From contig CAWHIK010000006.1 in NCBI GenBank assembly GCA_963829485.1, positions 310,001 through 374,000 of the forward strand: a stretch of 64,000 nucleotides of DNA, read 5' to 3'. Below, piece after piece: positions 26,782 through 36,116 of the stretch. This DNA comes from JBGPQJ01 sp963829485 (GTDB lineage Bacteria; Chloroflexota; Anaerolineae; Anaerolineales; Villigracilaceae). The translations under genes and the position numbers were made by a program. The notes under the pieces were generated by a model. It did no database searches. It was given only the letters and a program-made list of their open reading frames with translations, and was not told the origin of the DNA. Each line of letters begins with the position of its first letter. Positions within the stretch are counted from its first letter, which is position 1.

Positions 26782-27543
26782 ATGCGTAAGCCATTTGTTG
26801 CTGGAAATTGGAAAATGAACAAGACTGTCGAAGAGGCGCGCCTGCTGGTCTCCGAAATGGGAAGAGAGCTGAAGGAAATTCGGGGAGTTGATATAGTCCT
26901 TTGCCCTCCATTCACTTCCCTCGTCGCTTTAAATGCTCTTCTTCAAGGTACCGATATCGGCCTCGGCGCTCAGAATATGCATTGGGAGGAAAAGGGTGCA
27001 TTCACCGGTGAAGTAAACCCTTCCATGGTGGCTGAATTCTGTAAGTATGTCATTATCGGCCATTCGGAACGCCGCACCTATTTTGGCGAAACAAATGAAA
27101 CCGTGAACAAGAAGGTCCATGCTGCACAGAAAGCAGGATTGACTCCCATCGTTTGCATTGGCGAAACTCTTGCTGAATATGAAAGCGGGAAAACAGCAAA
27201 TATCGTCGGGACGCAAGCCCGAGAGGGATTGAAAGGGGTCAGCAATGAAAACGCCGGGAAAATTGTGATTGCCTATGAGCCGGTTTGGGCGATCGGAACC
27301 GGTCGTGCTTCATCCGGTGAAAATGCCGAATCGGTTCATCGGGACGTCATTCGCCCTGTGCTAAGAGAAATGTTCGGAGAAGATGTCGCTGCTGCAGTCC
27401 GAATTTTGTATGGGGGCTCTGTCACTGCAAGCAATGCGAAGGAATTCTTCTCCCAACCGGATGTCGATGGAGCATTAGTCGGCGGGGCAAGTCTCAAAAC
27501 CGAGGAATTTGTCAAAATCACCCAGGCAGCTTCAGGAAAATAA
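26782..27543 (+). CDS. tpiA: Triosephosphate isomerase
   Basis: This 253-residue protein has all catalytic residues visible: Asn9 and Lys11 in GNWKMN, His94 in IIGHSERR, and Glu166 in AYEPVWAIGTG. The phosphate-binding YGGSV and GGASL loops follow. It interconverts dihydroxyacetone phosphate and glyceraldehyde-3-phosphate. It is 51 bases downstream of the Ser/Thr kinase gene and completes the gap-pgk-tpiA set. Confidence 0.97.
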   Translation: MRKPFVAGNWKMNKTVEEARLLVSEMGRELKEIRGVDIVLCPPFTSLVALNALLQGTDIGLGAQNMHWEEKGAFTGEVNPSMVAEFCKYVIIGHSERRTYFGETNETVNKKVHAAQKAGLTPIVCIGETLAEYESGKTANIVGTQAREGLKGVSNENAGKIVIAYEPVWAIGTGRASSGENAESVHRDVIRPVLREMFGEDVAAAVRILYGGSVTASNAKEFFSQPDVDGALVGGASLKTEEFVKITQAASGK

Positions 27544-27608
27544 AAATCATTCTTTAAGCGGACAATCAACGGGGCTTGAATTTCGTTCCTTGATTGCAGT
27601 GTCAATTC

Positions 27609-28373
27609 ATGGATCTAGTCTTTTCATTTGACGGCTTGATACTATTATTCGCCTTGCTCATCCTGCTTGTATTTCTGCAGCGGGGATTGCACCGCGAATT
27701 CCAGGCAGTATTCATGATCACAACACGGCATGAATCGGTAACCATCTGGATATTCTCGCTCGTTTTTTTCCCGGGAGTCATGCTTCATGAACTCAGCCAC
27801 TTTATGACCGCCAAATTACTGAGAGTAAGGACGGGGAGTTTTTCCCTAATCCCTCAGTCACTGCCAGACGGAAGATTGCAGCTTGGTTATGTGGAAACAG
27901 AGCCTTCAGATATATTCCGAGATTCGATCGTAGGTGTTGCACCATTAATCGCCGGCTGTCTTTTCATCGCTTACGCAGCCATCTATCAAATGCACCTATT
28001 GGAGTTGTGGGGACTTTTTAAGGCTGGGCAGACCCAATCGTTCTATGAAGGGTTGAGTCTCCTTCCCTCCACGTCGGATTTCTGGATTTGGTTCTATCTC
28101 ACATTCACTGTGAGCAGCACCATGATGCCGTCCGCATCGGATCGCCATGCCTGGCTGCCACTTGGAATCTTATGTGTGGTGCTGATTGCGTTGGCGATCC
28201 TGGCGGGGGCTGGTCCATGGATGCTTGAGCATCTGGCTCCCTCTTTGAATACTTTTTTTAAGTCCTTATCGCTGATCATTGGACTCAGTGTGATCATGCA
28301 CTTTTTGCTGATAATTCCGTTATTCCTGCTGCATCGGGTGTTGACAAAAATCACCGGATTGGATGTGGCATGA
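27609..28373 (+). CDS. Integral membrane protein with HELSH metal motif (M50-like)
   Basis: This 254-residue, strongly hydrophobic protein is predicted to have about five or six membrane helices. A HELSH motif (FFPGVMLHELSHFMTAKLL) sits at the start of a helix, in the arrangement of membrane-embedded zinc metalloproteases such as the S2P/M50 group. A second metal ligand such as an NPDG motif is not obvious, so protease activity is not certain. The ATG at 27609 is preferred over an upstream TTG. It ends 25 bases before the convergent RTX-type gene. Confidence 0.65.
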   Translation: MDLVFSFDGLILLFALLILLVFLQRGLHREFQAVFMITTRHESVTIWIFSLVFFPGVMLHELSHFMTAKLLRVRTGSFSLIPQSLPDGRLQLGYVETEPSDIFRDSIVGVAPLIAGCLFIAYAAIYQMHLLELWGLFKAGQTQSFYEGLSLLPSTSDFWIWFYLTFTVSSTMMPSASDRHAWLPLGILCVVLIALAILAGAGPWMLEHLAPSLNTFFKSLSLIIGLSVIMHFLLIIPLFLLHRVLTKITGLDVA

Positions 28374-28397
28374 TAGCGTGATTCTTCCCTGAGTTTG

Positions 28398-31269
28398 TTA
28401 TTGACTTTCCACCAGGATAAATATCCCAGTAAAGTTCGTCGTTACTTGAATTCGTGATTTACCAAACTCATAGACCGGCACGATGATTGTTCGCTGGTCG
28501 CTTGGATTGTCTGGGTGAAGAAGCTGGTAGAAGTCATCAGTATTTGGGTTATCAGGCAATAAGGGTAGCTTAATCCACCCGCCAATAGAATCATTTAAAG
28601 TCTCATCCCAAAACAGGATGGAGTATTCCGCTTTCTCCAGAGTTTTCGGATCAACCAGATAGGATATTGTGCTGGAGCCATAACCAGGAAGGACGGATAT
28701 AAAATCCTTATTTGAGTCTAGAAGCGTGACTTCCATTGAATTTGAATATTCGTATCCATCTGGCAGGTCATCTGGGATTTCCTGAATTGCGAGGTGCTTA
28801 ATGTTTGCGGTATACCCGCAAATGTTGGTGAAGGTGTCGTAATCGCCATCTGGAAGTTTTAAGGTCATCCATTGAAAATCACAGCTAAGGTTGACGTATT
28901 CATCATCATTGACATTGATAATTCTCCCTGATGAGATTCCCTCAGGTGGCTTGAGTGAATTATCCTGGTTGTCAGGAACCGGGGTTGACGTTGGTGTGTA
29001 AGTTGGTGTGCTTGTAAGGGTTTTGGTGGGTGTGTTGGTTGGCGTGTTGGTAGGGGTATTGGTGGGCGTGTTGGTTGGCGTGTTGGTAGGGGTATTGGTG
29101 GGTGTGTTGGTTGGCGTATTAGTCGGTGTGTTGGTGGGTGTATTTGTCGGCGTAGAAGTCGCAGTCGGCGTAGGAGTAGATGTCGGGATTCCTGTTTCAA
29201 TGTTAAGATCGAGAGTCGGTCGGATCATAGTTTTGGACTGTATCGATGCCAGCCCCGCCATCCAATTGATCTGTCCCGCCTGTACCGCCATTCAGAGTAT
29301 CATTTCCATTGCCGCCTGTAAGGACATTATCGCCATTATTGCCAATGATCCAATCATTGAGAGTGGTCCCGATGACATTCTCGAATAAACCCACCAGAGT
29401 CAGTTGAAGCCCAGCGGTAACATTTTGAGGGGATGCATTGCCAAGGTCGATGCTTATCGCGACCCCAAACAATGAGAAATCCAACGTATCAGTGCCATTG
29501 GAGATAAGTTGAAGAATTCCGCTGGTACCACTGGAAAACCGGAAGGTGTTGTTTCCTGTTCCGCCCGTAAATGAATCTCCTGTGACATTTGCACCGCTGA
29601 TGGTGATGATGTCATCGCCCGCTCCACCGTCCAGTGTGTCAATGCCGGTTCCAGCGGTCAGGGTGTCGTTTCCATTACCTCCGTTGATCGTGTCGTTCCC
29701 GGCACCACCATCCAGCGTATCATTTCCGTCCCCTCCGTTTAGGGAATCGTTGCCATTTCCACCTGAGATGGTGTTATTGAGAGAATTTCCATTGAGAGTA
29801 TCATTTCCAGTGCCACCCGTAAGGTTTTCCACCTGGGAAGATGTCAGGTTGAGGGTGAGATTGGTATTGACAACCTGGTTTCCGATGAGTGACAAATCTA
29901 CTGACATGTTATTCGAGGAGGTGCTGAAATTCAGGGTATCCGTCCCACCACCAACTGCTTCTGTGATTTCGTCTACGCCCAAGGCGGAATCAGTATCAAA
30001 GCTGTAAGTGTCGTTCCCTGTACCGCCTAGCAGTAAATCATTTCCCGCACCACCCGTGAGTGTATCGTTACCTGCACCGCCGTCCAAGATATCGTTACCA
30101 CTTCCTCCGGAAATGGAGTTGTTCGATGAATTCCCTGTAAGCGTATCGTTCCCGCTACCGCCTGTGAGGTTTTCCACTTGGGCAGCAGTCAGGTTAATAG
30201 TCAGATTACTATTGACGATTTGATTGCCTAAGGTCCCTAAGTTAACAACCACAGTATTCGTCGAACCATTGAAACTCAAAGCGTCCGTACCACCACCCGA
30301 GGCTTCCGTGATGGAATCGACCCCTAATGAGGTATCGGTATCAAAGTTGTAAGTGTCATTACCGGTGCCACCTGTAAGGGAATCATCACCTGCGCCGCCG
30401 GTAAGTGAGTTGTTTCCCGCCCCGCCATCCAGAGTGTCATTGCCGTTTCCTCCAGAAATCGCATTGGCAAGCGCATTTCCAGTAAGATTATCACCACCAT
30501 TCCCACCAGTGAGATTCTCAACCTGCGCAGCAGTCAGGTTCAAGGTGAGGTTGCCATTTACAAACTGGTTGCCCGTCGTCCCAAGGTTAACTATTACGGT
30601 ATTGTTGGATCCAGAAAAATTTAATGCATCTGTTCCACCGCTGGTTGCTTCTGTTACTGTATCGATTTCGAGATTTGTATTTGTATTGAAATAATAGGTA
30701 TCATTTCCCGTGCCACCGGTCAAAACATCATTACCAGCTCCACCGGTGATCGAGTTTGAAAGTGTGTTACCGGTCAGCTGGTCATTTCCATCTCCGCCAG
30801 TGACATTTTCCACCTGTGCAGCAGTCAGGTTTAGTGTGAGGTTGCCATTAATGGTCTGGTTGCCCGTGGTCCCCAGGTTCACGATTAGGTCGTTTGTGGA
30901 ACCGCTGAAGTTGAGCGTATCCGTTCCACCGCCTGAGGCTTCTGTAACCGAATCGGTACCCAGTACCGCGTCGGTGTCAAATCTATAGGTGTCATTGCCA
31001 GTTCCACCGATTAATGTGTCATCTCCTGAATTTCCGGTGATGGTATCGTTGCCGCCCCCGCCATTGATGGAATCGTTGCCTGCAAGGCCATCAATCGTAT
31101 CGTTCGCGGTTGTGCATATGATCGTATCGTCACCCGTTGTGGCAGCAGGGCTGCAGGATGCCTGCGCTGTTTTTGTGGGTGTTGATGCGCAATTTACGAT
31201 CACCAAAAGCAGGACGAGGAACCAACGGGTAATTCGTGAAAATTTTAAATACTCAGCGCTCTGTCTCAT
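28398..31269 (-). CDS. Secreted RTX-type Ca-binding repeat protein with Thr-Pro linker and C-terminal domain (one frame break)
   Basis: The frame from 31269 to 29203 and the frame ending at 28398 join if one base near 29206-29218 is removed, giving about 957 residues. It has a signal peptide (WFLVLLLVIVNCAST), then many GGxGNDxL nonapeptides of the RTX beta-roll type. Four longer units each start with TYxFxT and share a segment VNLxxxGNQxxNxNLTLNLTxxQVENLTGG. After a linker of repeated TPTN, a domain of about 170 residues without a known family ends the protein. No type I secretion genes are near, and a Sec signal suggests ordinary export. Confidence 0.75.
29020..29156. repeat. Tandem low-complexity repeat encoding TPTN linker
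   Basis: A run of near-identical 12-base units (GTTGGTGGGTGT and variants) lies inside the RTX-type gene. It reads (TPTN)n in the coding strand. It is a coding minisatellite likely to vary in copy number. Confidence 0.85.
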
Positions 31270-31380
31270 TTCTTTCCTATAAATTCTAAAATTAGTTTTT
31301 TATCTATATTTGAAATATAAACTATCTTGAGCTCAAACACCTTTACAGACCCCCTTCCGTTACTAACAGTTTTATTAAGT

Positions 31381-31422
31381 AAAACGGATTTTCTGGTACT
31401 CTAGTACCAGAAAATCCGTTTT
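31381..31422 (-). terminator. Terminator downstream of upp
   Basis: A 20-bp near-perfect palindrome (31381-31400 with 31403-31422) has A4 at its left end, which reads as T4 on the minus strand just after upp. The symmetric sequence can also fold on the plus strand. Confidence 0.8.
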
Positions 31423-31442
31423 CAGGGTGAAATAAGGAAACC

Positions 31443-32069
31443 TTACGCGGTCCCAAATTGCCGGTCGCCAGCGTCTCCCAACCCTGGGACAATATAGCCT
31501 TTTTCATTCAGGTGGTCGTCAATTGCAGCGAGAAAGATGTCCACGTCGGGATGGTCACTTTGCAGGCGGGATATCCCCTCGGGCGCACCGATCAAGCCGA
31601 CAAATTTGATTTTCTTTGCCCCCCAGCGCTTGAGCACGCTGACGGTGGCTGTGGCAGACCCGCCTGTGGCAAGCATCGGGTCTAGAATCAGGCAAACAGA
31701 AACGGTGGGTTCGGTCGGCAGTTTGTTATAGTATTCCACCGGCTTGAGCGTCCGTTCATCTCGATACAAACCGATATGCCACACTTCAGCGGATGGCATC
31801 AACTCCCATATCCCCTCCACCATTCCAAGTCCGGCGCGCAGGATCGGCACCAGCCCGACTTTTTCCTTCAAATCCATCCCCGTCATTTTCTCCAAGGGAG
31901 TCTCCACTTCACGGGGGATGGTTTGCAGGTCGGCGGTGGCTTCATAAGCCAGCAGAGCCGAGATCTCGCGGACCAATTCACGGAATCGCTTCGGGTCGGT
32001 GGATCTATCGCGCAGTCTGGAGAGTTTATGACCTACCAACGGGTGCCTGGATGCAAAGACGTTCGACAT
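31443..32069 (-). CDS. upp: Uracil phosphoribosyltransferase
   Basis: This 208-residue protein has the typical UPRT length. The PRPP-binding loop is LILDPMLATGGSAT, and the uracil-binding C-terminal segment is YIVPGLGDAGDRQFGT. It converts uracil and PRPP to UMP in pyrimidine salvage. AGGAGG precedes the ATG at an ideal distance. It works in the same route as the pyrimidine-nucleoside phosphorylase at 46818, although the two are not linked. Confidence 0.97.
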   Translation of the reverse strand: MSNVFASRHPLVGHKLSRLRDRSTDPKRFRELVREISALLAYEATADLQTIPREVETPLEKMTGMDLKEKVGLVPILRAGLGMVEGIWELMPSAEVWHIGLYRDERTLKPVEYYNKLPTEPTVSVCLILDPMLATGGSATATVSVLKRWGAKKIKFVGLIGAPEGISRLQSDHPDVDIFLAAIDDHLNEKGYIVPGLGDAGDRQFGTA

Positions 32070-32184
32070 GAGTTCCTCCTGGATTTCGATTACTTTATTA
32101 TAGCCTTTATGTGACTTTTGACGGGTGACGAGTGGAAAAAACTGCGTAAACTAAGTTTGTAAGGTGAGTCTCCCCGGAGCGGAT

Positions 32185-33084
32185 ATGAAAGTAACAGGCC
32201 TGCATTTTCTATTGACATACCAGTGCATCTTCGAATGCGACCACTGTTTTGTTTGGGGCAGTCCCCGTCAGGCGGGCGTGATGACGATCGATCAGGTGCA
32301 GGGATATTTGCACGAAGCCCGAGAGGCAAAAACAGTGGATTGGATTTATTTCGAAGGCGGGGAACCTTTTCTTTATTACCCGGTCCTGATGAGAGGCGTC
32401 CAACTGGCGACCAGCATGGGATTCCATGTCGGCATTGTTACAAATGCGTATTGGGCGACCAGCCAAAAAGATGCGGTCACCTGGCTCAAGCCGTTTTCAG
32501 ACATGGTCGAGGATCTATCCATCAGTTGTGACCAGTATCATGATTGCGATGAGGAAAAATCCCTTCCTCGTTACGCGCTCGCCGCTGCTGAGCAATTATC
32601 CATACCTGTGGGTCTGATCAGGATCGCGCAGCCGGAGCAGTTGTCACCCAATGACAGGGAAGGACAACTTCCTGAAGGTGAGTCGCGAGTGATGTTCCGC
32701 GGAAGGGCAGCCTGCAAGCTGGCTGAACGGTCCGGGAGCGGAATATCCTGGACGAAATTCGATTCATGCCAAAATGAAGACCTGCGCGAACCGGGAAGGG
32801 TGCACGTCGATCCATTTGGTTATCTGCACATTTGCCAGGGTGTTGTGATCGGAAACCTCACTGAAAAATCGCTTCGATCAATATGCGACGAATACAAGCC
32901 CGATACACATCCTATCGTGGGACCACTCCTTACTCAAGGCCCAGCGGGGTTGGTGAAGCAGTATAATCTCCCGCACAAGAAAACCTACGCCGACGCCTGC
33001 CACCTTTGTTACGAAGCGAGGGATCAACTGCGCGAACGATTCCCTGCAGTGTTGGCACCTCCAAATATGTACGGCGCTTTTTAG
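32185..33084 (+). CDS. Radical SAM protein with C-terminal Cys-rich region
   Basis: From the ATG at 32185 (GGAG five bases upstream) the protein is 299 residues. The radical SAM motif is C14-x3-C18-x2-C21 (CIFECDHC), followed by FEGGEPFLY, the GGE motif that binds SAM. Further cysteines (CQNED, HICQG, CDEY and CHLCYEARD) near the C-terminus could hold a second cluster, as in SPASM/twitch enzymes that act on peptides or sugars. No precursor peptide gene was found next to it, and the substrate is unknown. It lies beside a terminator shared with GH38. Confidence 0.85.
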   Translation: MKVTGLHFLLTYQCIFECDHCFVWGSPRQAGVMTIDQVQGYLHEAREAKTVDWIYFEGGEPFLYYPVLMRGVQLATSMGFHVGIVTNAYWATSQKDAVTWLKPFSDMVEDLSISCDQYHDCDEEKSLPRYALAAAEQLSIPVGLIRIAQPEQLSPNDREGQLPEGESRVMFRGRAACKLAERSGSGISWTKFDSCQNEDLREPGRVHVDPFGYLHICQGVVIGNLTEKSLRSICDEYKPDTHPIVGPLLTQGPAGLVKQYNLPHKKTYADACHLCYEARDQLRERFPAVLAPPNMYGAF

Positions 33085-33088
33085 ATCA

Positions 33089-33124
33089 TCAGCCGCCTGT
33101 TCGGGCGGCTGATTTTATTTTTTG
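33089..33124. terminator. Terminator after radical SAM gene
   Basis: TCAGCCGCC at 33089-33097 pairs with 33104-33112, followed by TTTTATTTTTT. It is the last element before the convergent GH38 gene. Confidence 0.85.
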
Positions 33125-33129
33125 CTTGT

Positions 33130-36103
33130 TCAATCTCCAAATACCAAATTTATAATCTCAAAAGGTTGTGCAGTAAATGTCACCCTGCCTCCGGGCGGAA
33201 CATCCACTGACCGGAGTTTTTGTTCGGCCAGGTTGGTAAAGTCCACTGACTTGAATGGTCTCCAGGATTTGATGGAGACAGGAAGCTGATGGTCTGTCAT
33301 GTTATAACCGCGCACCAACCAGCCACGGCCGTCTTCCGTTTCCTTGATGCTTGAAATCACAAATCCGGTCGACTCGACATCGATGAACGATCCCGATGGC
33401 GGGAGCGTGCCGAAATGGAGAGACGTGGCTGCTGCCCTCATCGGAACTTCAAAGTTATAAGCCAGGGGAGACGGACTTGTCTGCCCTTTAACATGAGGGA
33501 TGATCGAATAATCAAAACTCCAGGTTCCTGGCATTTGCGCTTCAGGTGTTTCCATGCCGGGACCGGCATGCCCGGGCCGCACAGGGAGATCATCACGTGA
33601 AAGCCAACCTATACATCGCAGCAGGGTCAGTGCTACCTCGGCGGTGCCATCTTCACGTTTAAGAACCTCCACTTCAGGGAGACCTCGGCTGGCGATCATC
33701 AATCCCCGGCTTCCATCGGAAACGTCCGTAAACGCCCTTTGCGGGACTTCCGGGCGGGGTTGTTCAACCCAAAGACCTTCCTGATCCTGTTTCGGTTGGA
33801 GAGTCTCACCAAAGGGTCGGCGTACCACCTCGAAGTGACCGTCAAAGTCAGCGCTGACGGGATGTTCCACGTCACCGCAATCCAATCCGGTGGGGAAGTG
33901 GACCCGCAGACGGTGATCGCGGGCATTGTTATCAACCTCCGTGTGAATATCGACTCTCGGAATTCCTGGAGCAAGACTGATTCGGGTAACGATGCCCAGG
34001 GAAGCCAGATCCGATTCTCGTGAAGACCTGTCTGTTGTTAGCTCTGCCGGGATTGTGAGCTCTAGAGCGAGTTCAAGCACCTGTCGAACTTCACTTCGGC
34101 TGATTTTTACACCCCAAAGCTTGGTGGTCAATTTTTCTGGAGCCGGTTCATTTTCTACCGGGCAGTAGTTGTATTCATCCCCTCTGTCCCCAGTATCTTT
34201 AAAAGAGTTAAGGTTGTTATACAACAGATCCATCCCGTTTGTCTGTAAGAGTGAGTGTAGCCCCTGGAATCGGCTTCCACGGTAAAGAACTCATTCTCGA
34301 TAACATAAGGTGGTTTGGGGGATGGTTCAGCTGAAAAGCGTTCGATCAGCTTTTGCCCAAGGGATGTTTTTGCCAGCGGCATTAGCAACCGGGCAGCAGG
34401 GTTGAGTTGTGTCGGTGTAGACTCGGGAAGCTCGCGTGAGTAAACGTAGAATGTGCGATAACCCAGAGCGGGAATGTGCGGCGCAGGGAACAGGATTCTA
34501 TTTGAGGGGAGCGCTCGCGCCTGAACATGGAAGGACGTCAAAGTTTCATCCTCTAACAACGAAGTGGTCTCCTTAACTCCGCGCTGCCAGGCGTCATGGT
34601 TGGGTTCTCCATCCGAAAGCAGCAACTCAAGGTGCAGTGTCTTCCCTTCTCGATGGGTTGAAAAACTTTGCACACCCATGCCCGAGACACGGCCTTCGTT
34701 GACCATGGTCATTGCCTCCCGCAGTCCTTTTCGATCAAGGATGAGATTTGCCAGATCGGCGCTTTCGAAACCAAGGGATTCATGTGGGACGATCGCACCG
34801 CCATCATCCATCAGGTCAAACGCCTCCACGCCAGCCGGGAGATTGATTTCAACATTTACAAGATCTGTGCGGGGATTGGATGAAGGATTGAAAACCACTA
34901 CCGCCGAAGATGGTTTGACTTCGCCGGGTTGTGGTCCGCGGTCTGTGACCACCGAATCGGCAAGAGATGCCAGCGACTGCCGGGTGATTTCTTCCCCGAT
35001 CTGTTTGACCTGGTCAAATCGCACTTTCATCTCATTGTGTACCTGGTCGATGGAGCAACCACAGATGGAATCGTGGGGGTGGTTTTCCATCAGCAATCGC
35101 CATGCCTGCCGAATGATTGACGCAGGTTGGGATAACCTGTTTATGCTTGATACGCCGGCTTTTCCGACCGTACGTTCGGCGAATACGCTGAAAGGTTCTG
35201 CCCACTTTTCGAGCAGGGATTGGCATGCCTGATTATCCTGCTTGATCCAAATACGAGCAGATAATACTCCGGGGAGCAAGGGTGAACGTAGCGAAGATCG
35301 TAGTTCTCCTTTTACTACCGGCATGAGTTCGCTCTGAATGGATGCGCGCACGCCGGCGATGTAATCCGGCAGAGTGGAATGGATGACCTTGTATTCTCCT
35401 TGAGCCGAATTTGCATACTCGATCGCAGATGATGTCGCCGGGCTTGGTTCCATGTGATCTGTGCCGAACATGATGAGCAAGTCTGACGCGGCAGAGTGAG
35501 TTTTTAACGATGTTACTTTCTCCGCTAGTAGTGAAGAGAATTGGCGAGTATCGAGGGCGGGGAGCTCTGCTCCATTACCGTAGCTGTTTCGCAGGTTAGC
35601 CATGAATACCTGAGAACCGTTGGGGGCTTGCCACCAAAACTCGCAGGGCTGGTCGTCCACGCCGCGCCAGAGGGAGGCTGATTCGATGCCGAATCCCTCA
35701 GGATCTGCGGCATCTGACCGATATGCCCGAATGAATCAGGCATGTACCCAACCATCATTTTTGGTCCAAACCGGCGGGCGGTCCTGTCGCCCTCCAGAAG
35801 ATTTCGAATATGCGCCTCGGGGCTGACGAGGAACATATCCGGCAGGATATGCCAGGGACCGATGATAATCCGTCCACGCTGGATGTAACGCCTGAGCTCC
35901 TCTTCGCGCTCCGGACGCATTTGGAGATAATCCTCCAGTACGATCGTCTGTCCATCCAGCATAAAGTACTTGAAATTAATATCATTGTGCAGGATGTCAA
36001 GCAAACCATCGATAAGATGGACCAGCCTCAGCCGAAATTGCTGAAAGGTCTGATACCATTCCCGGTCCCAATGCGTGTGTGAAATGATATGAATAGTATT
36101 CAT
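33130..36103 (-). CDS. Alpha-mannosidase, glycoside hydrolase family 38 (two frame breaks)
   Basis: Three consecutive frames (36103-35525, 35660-34155, 34233-33130) assemble into one protein of about 991 residues if one base is restored near 35695 and one near 34250. It starts IISHTHWDREWY, whose His-x-Asp binds the catalytic zinc. GYMPDSFGH holds the nucleophile Asp. WMxDE-like helices, ENHPHDSICGCSIDQVH (third zinc ligands) and a long C-terminal beta region follow. It removes alpha-mannose from glycans. It is last in a minus-strand set with a GH1 enzyme and a flippase-like protein. No signal peptide is seen. Confidence 0.9.
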
Positions 36104-36116
36104 CTCGGCTCCAATG

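Noticed and set aside
29020..29156. CRISPR-like repeats
   Set aside because: Units are 12 bases, directly tandem without spacers, and they code for a linker.
29008..29388. Plus-strand frame rich in VGVLVGVL
   Set aside because: It is the antisense of the TPTN repeat, low in complexity, with no ribosome site.
29546..31282. Series of plus-strand frames with FPxPPxxxS patterns
   Set aside because: They are the complement of the RTX repeats and follow its codon pattern.
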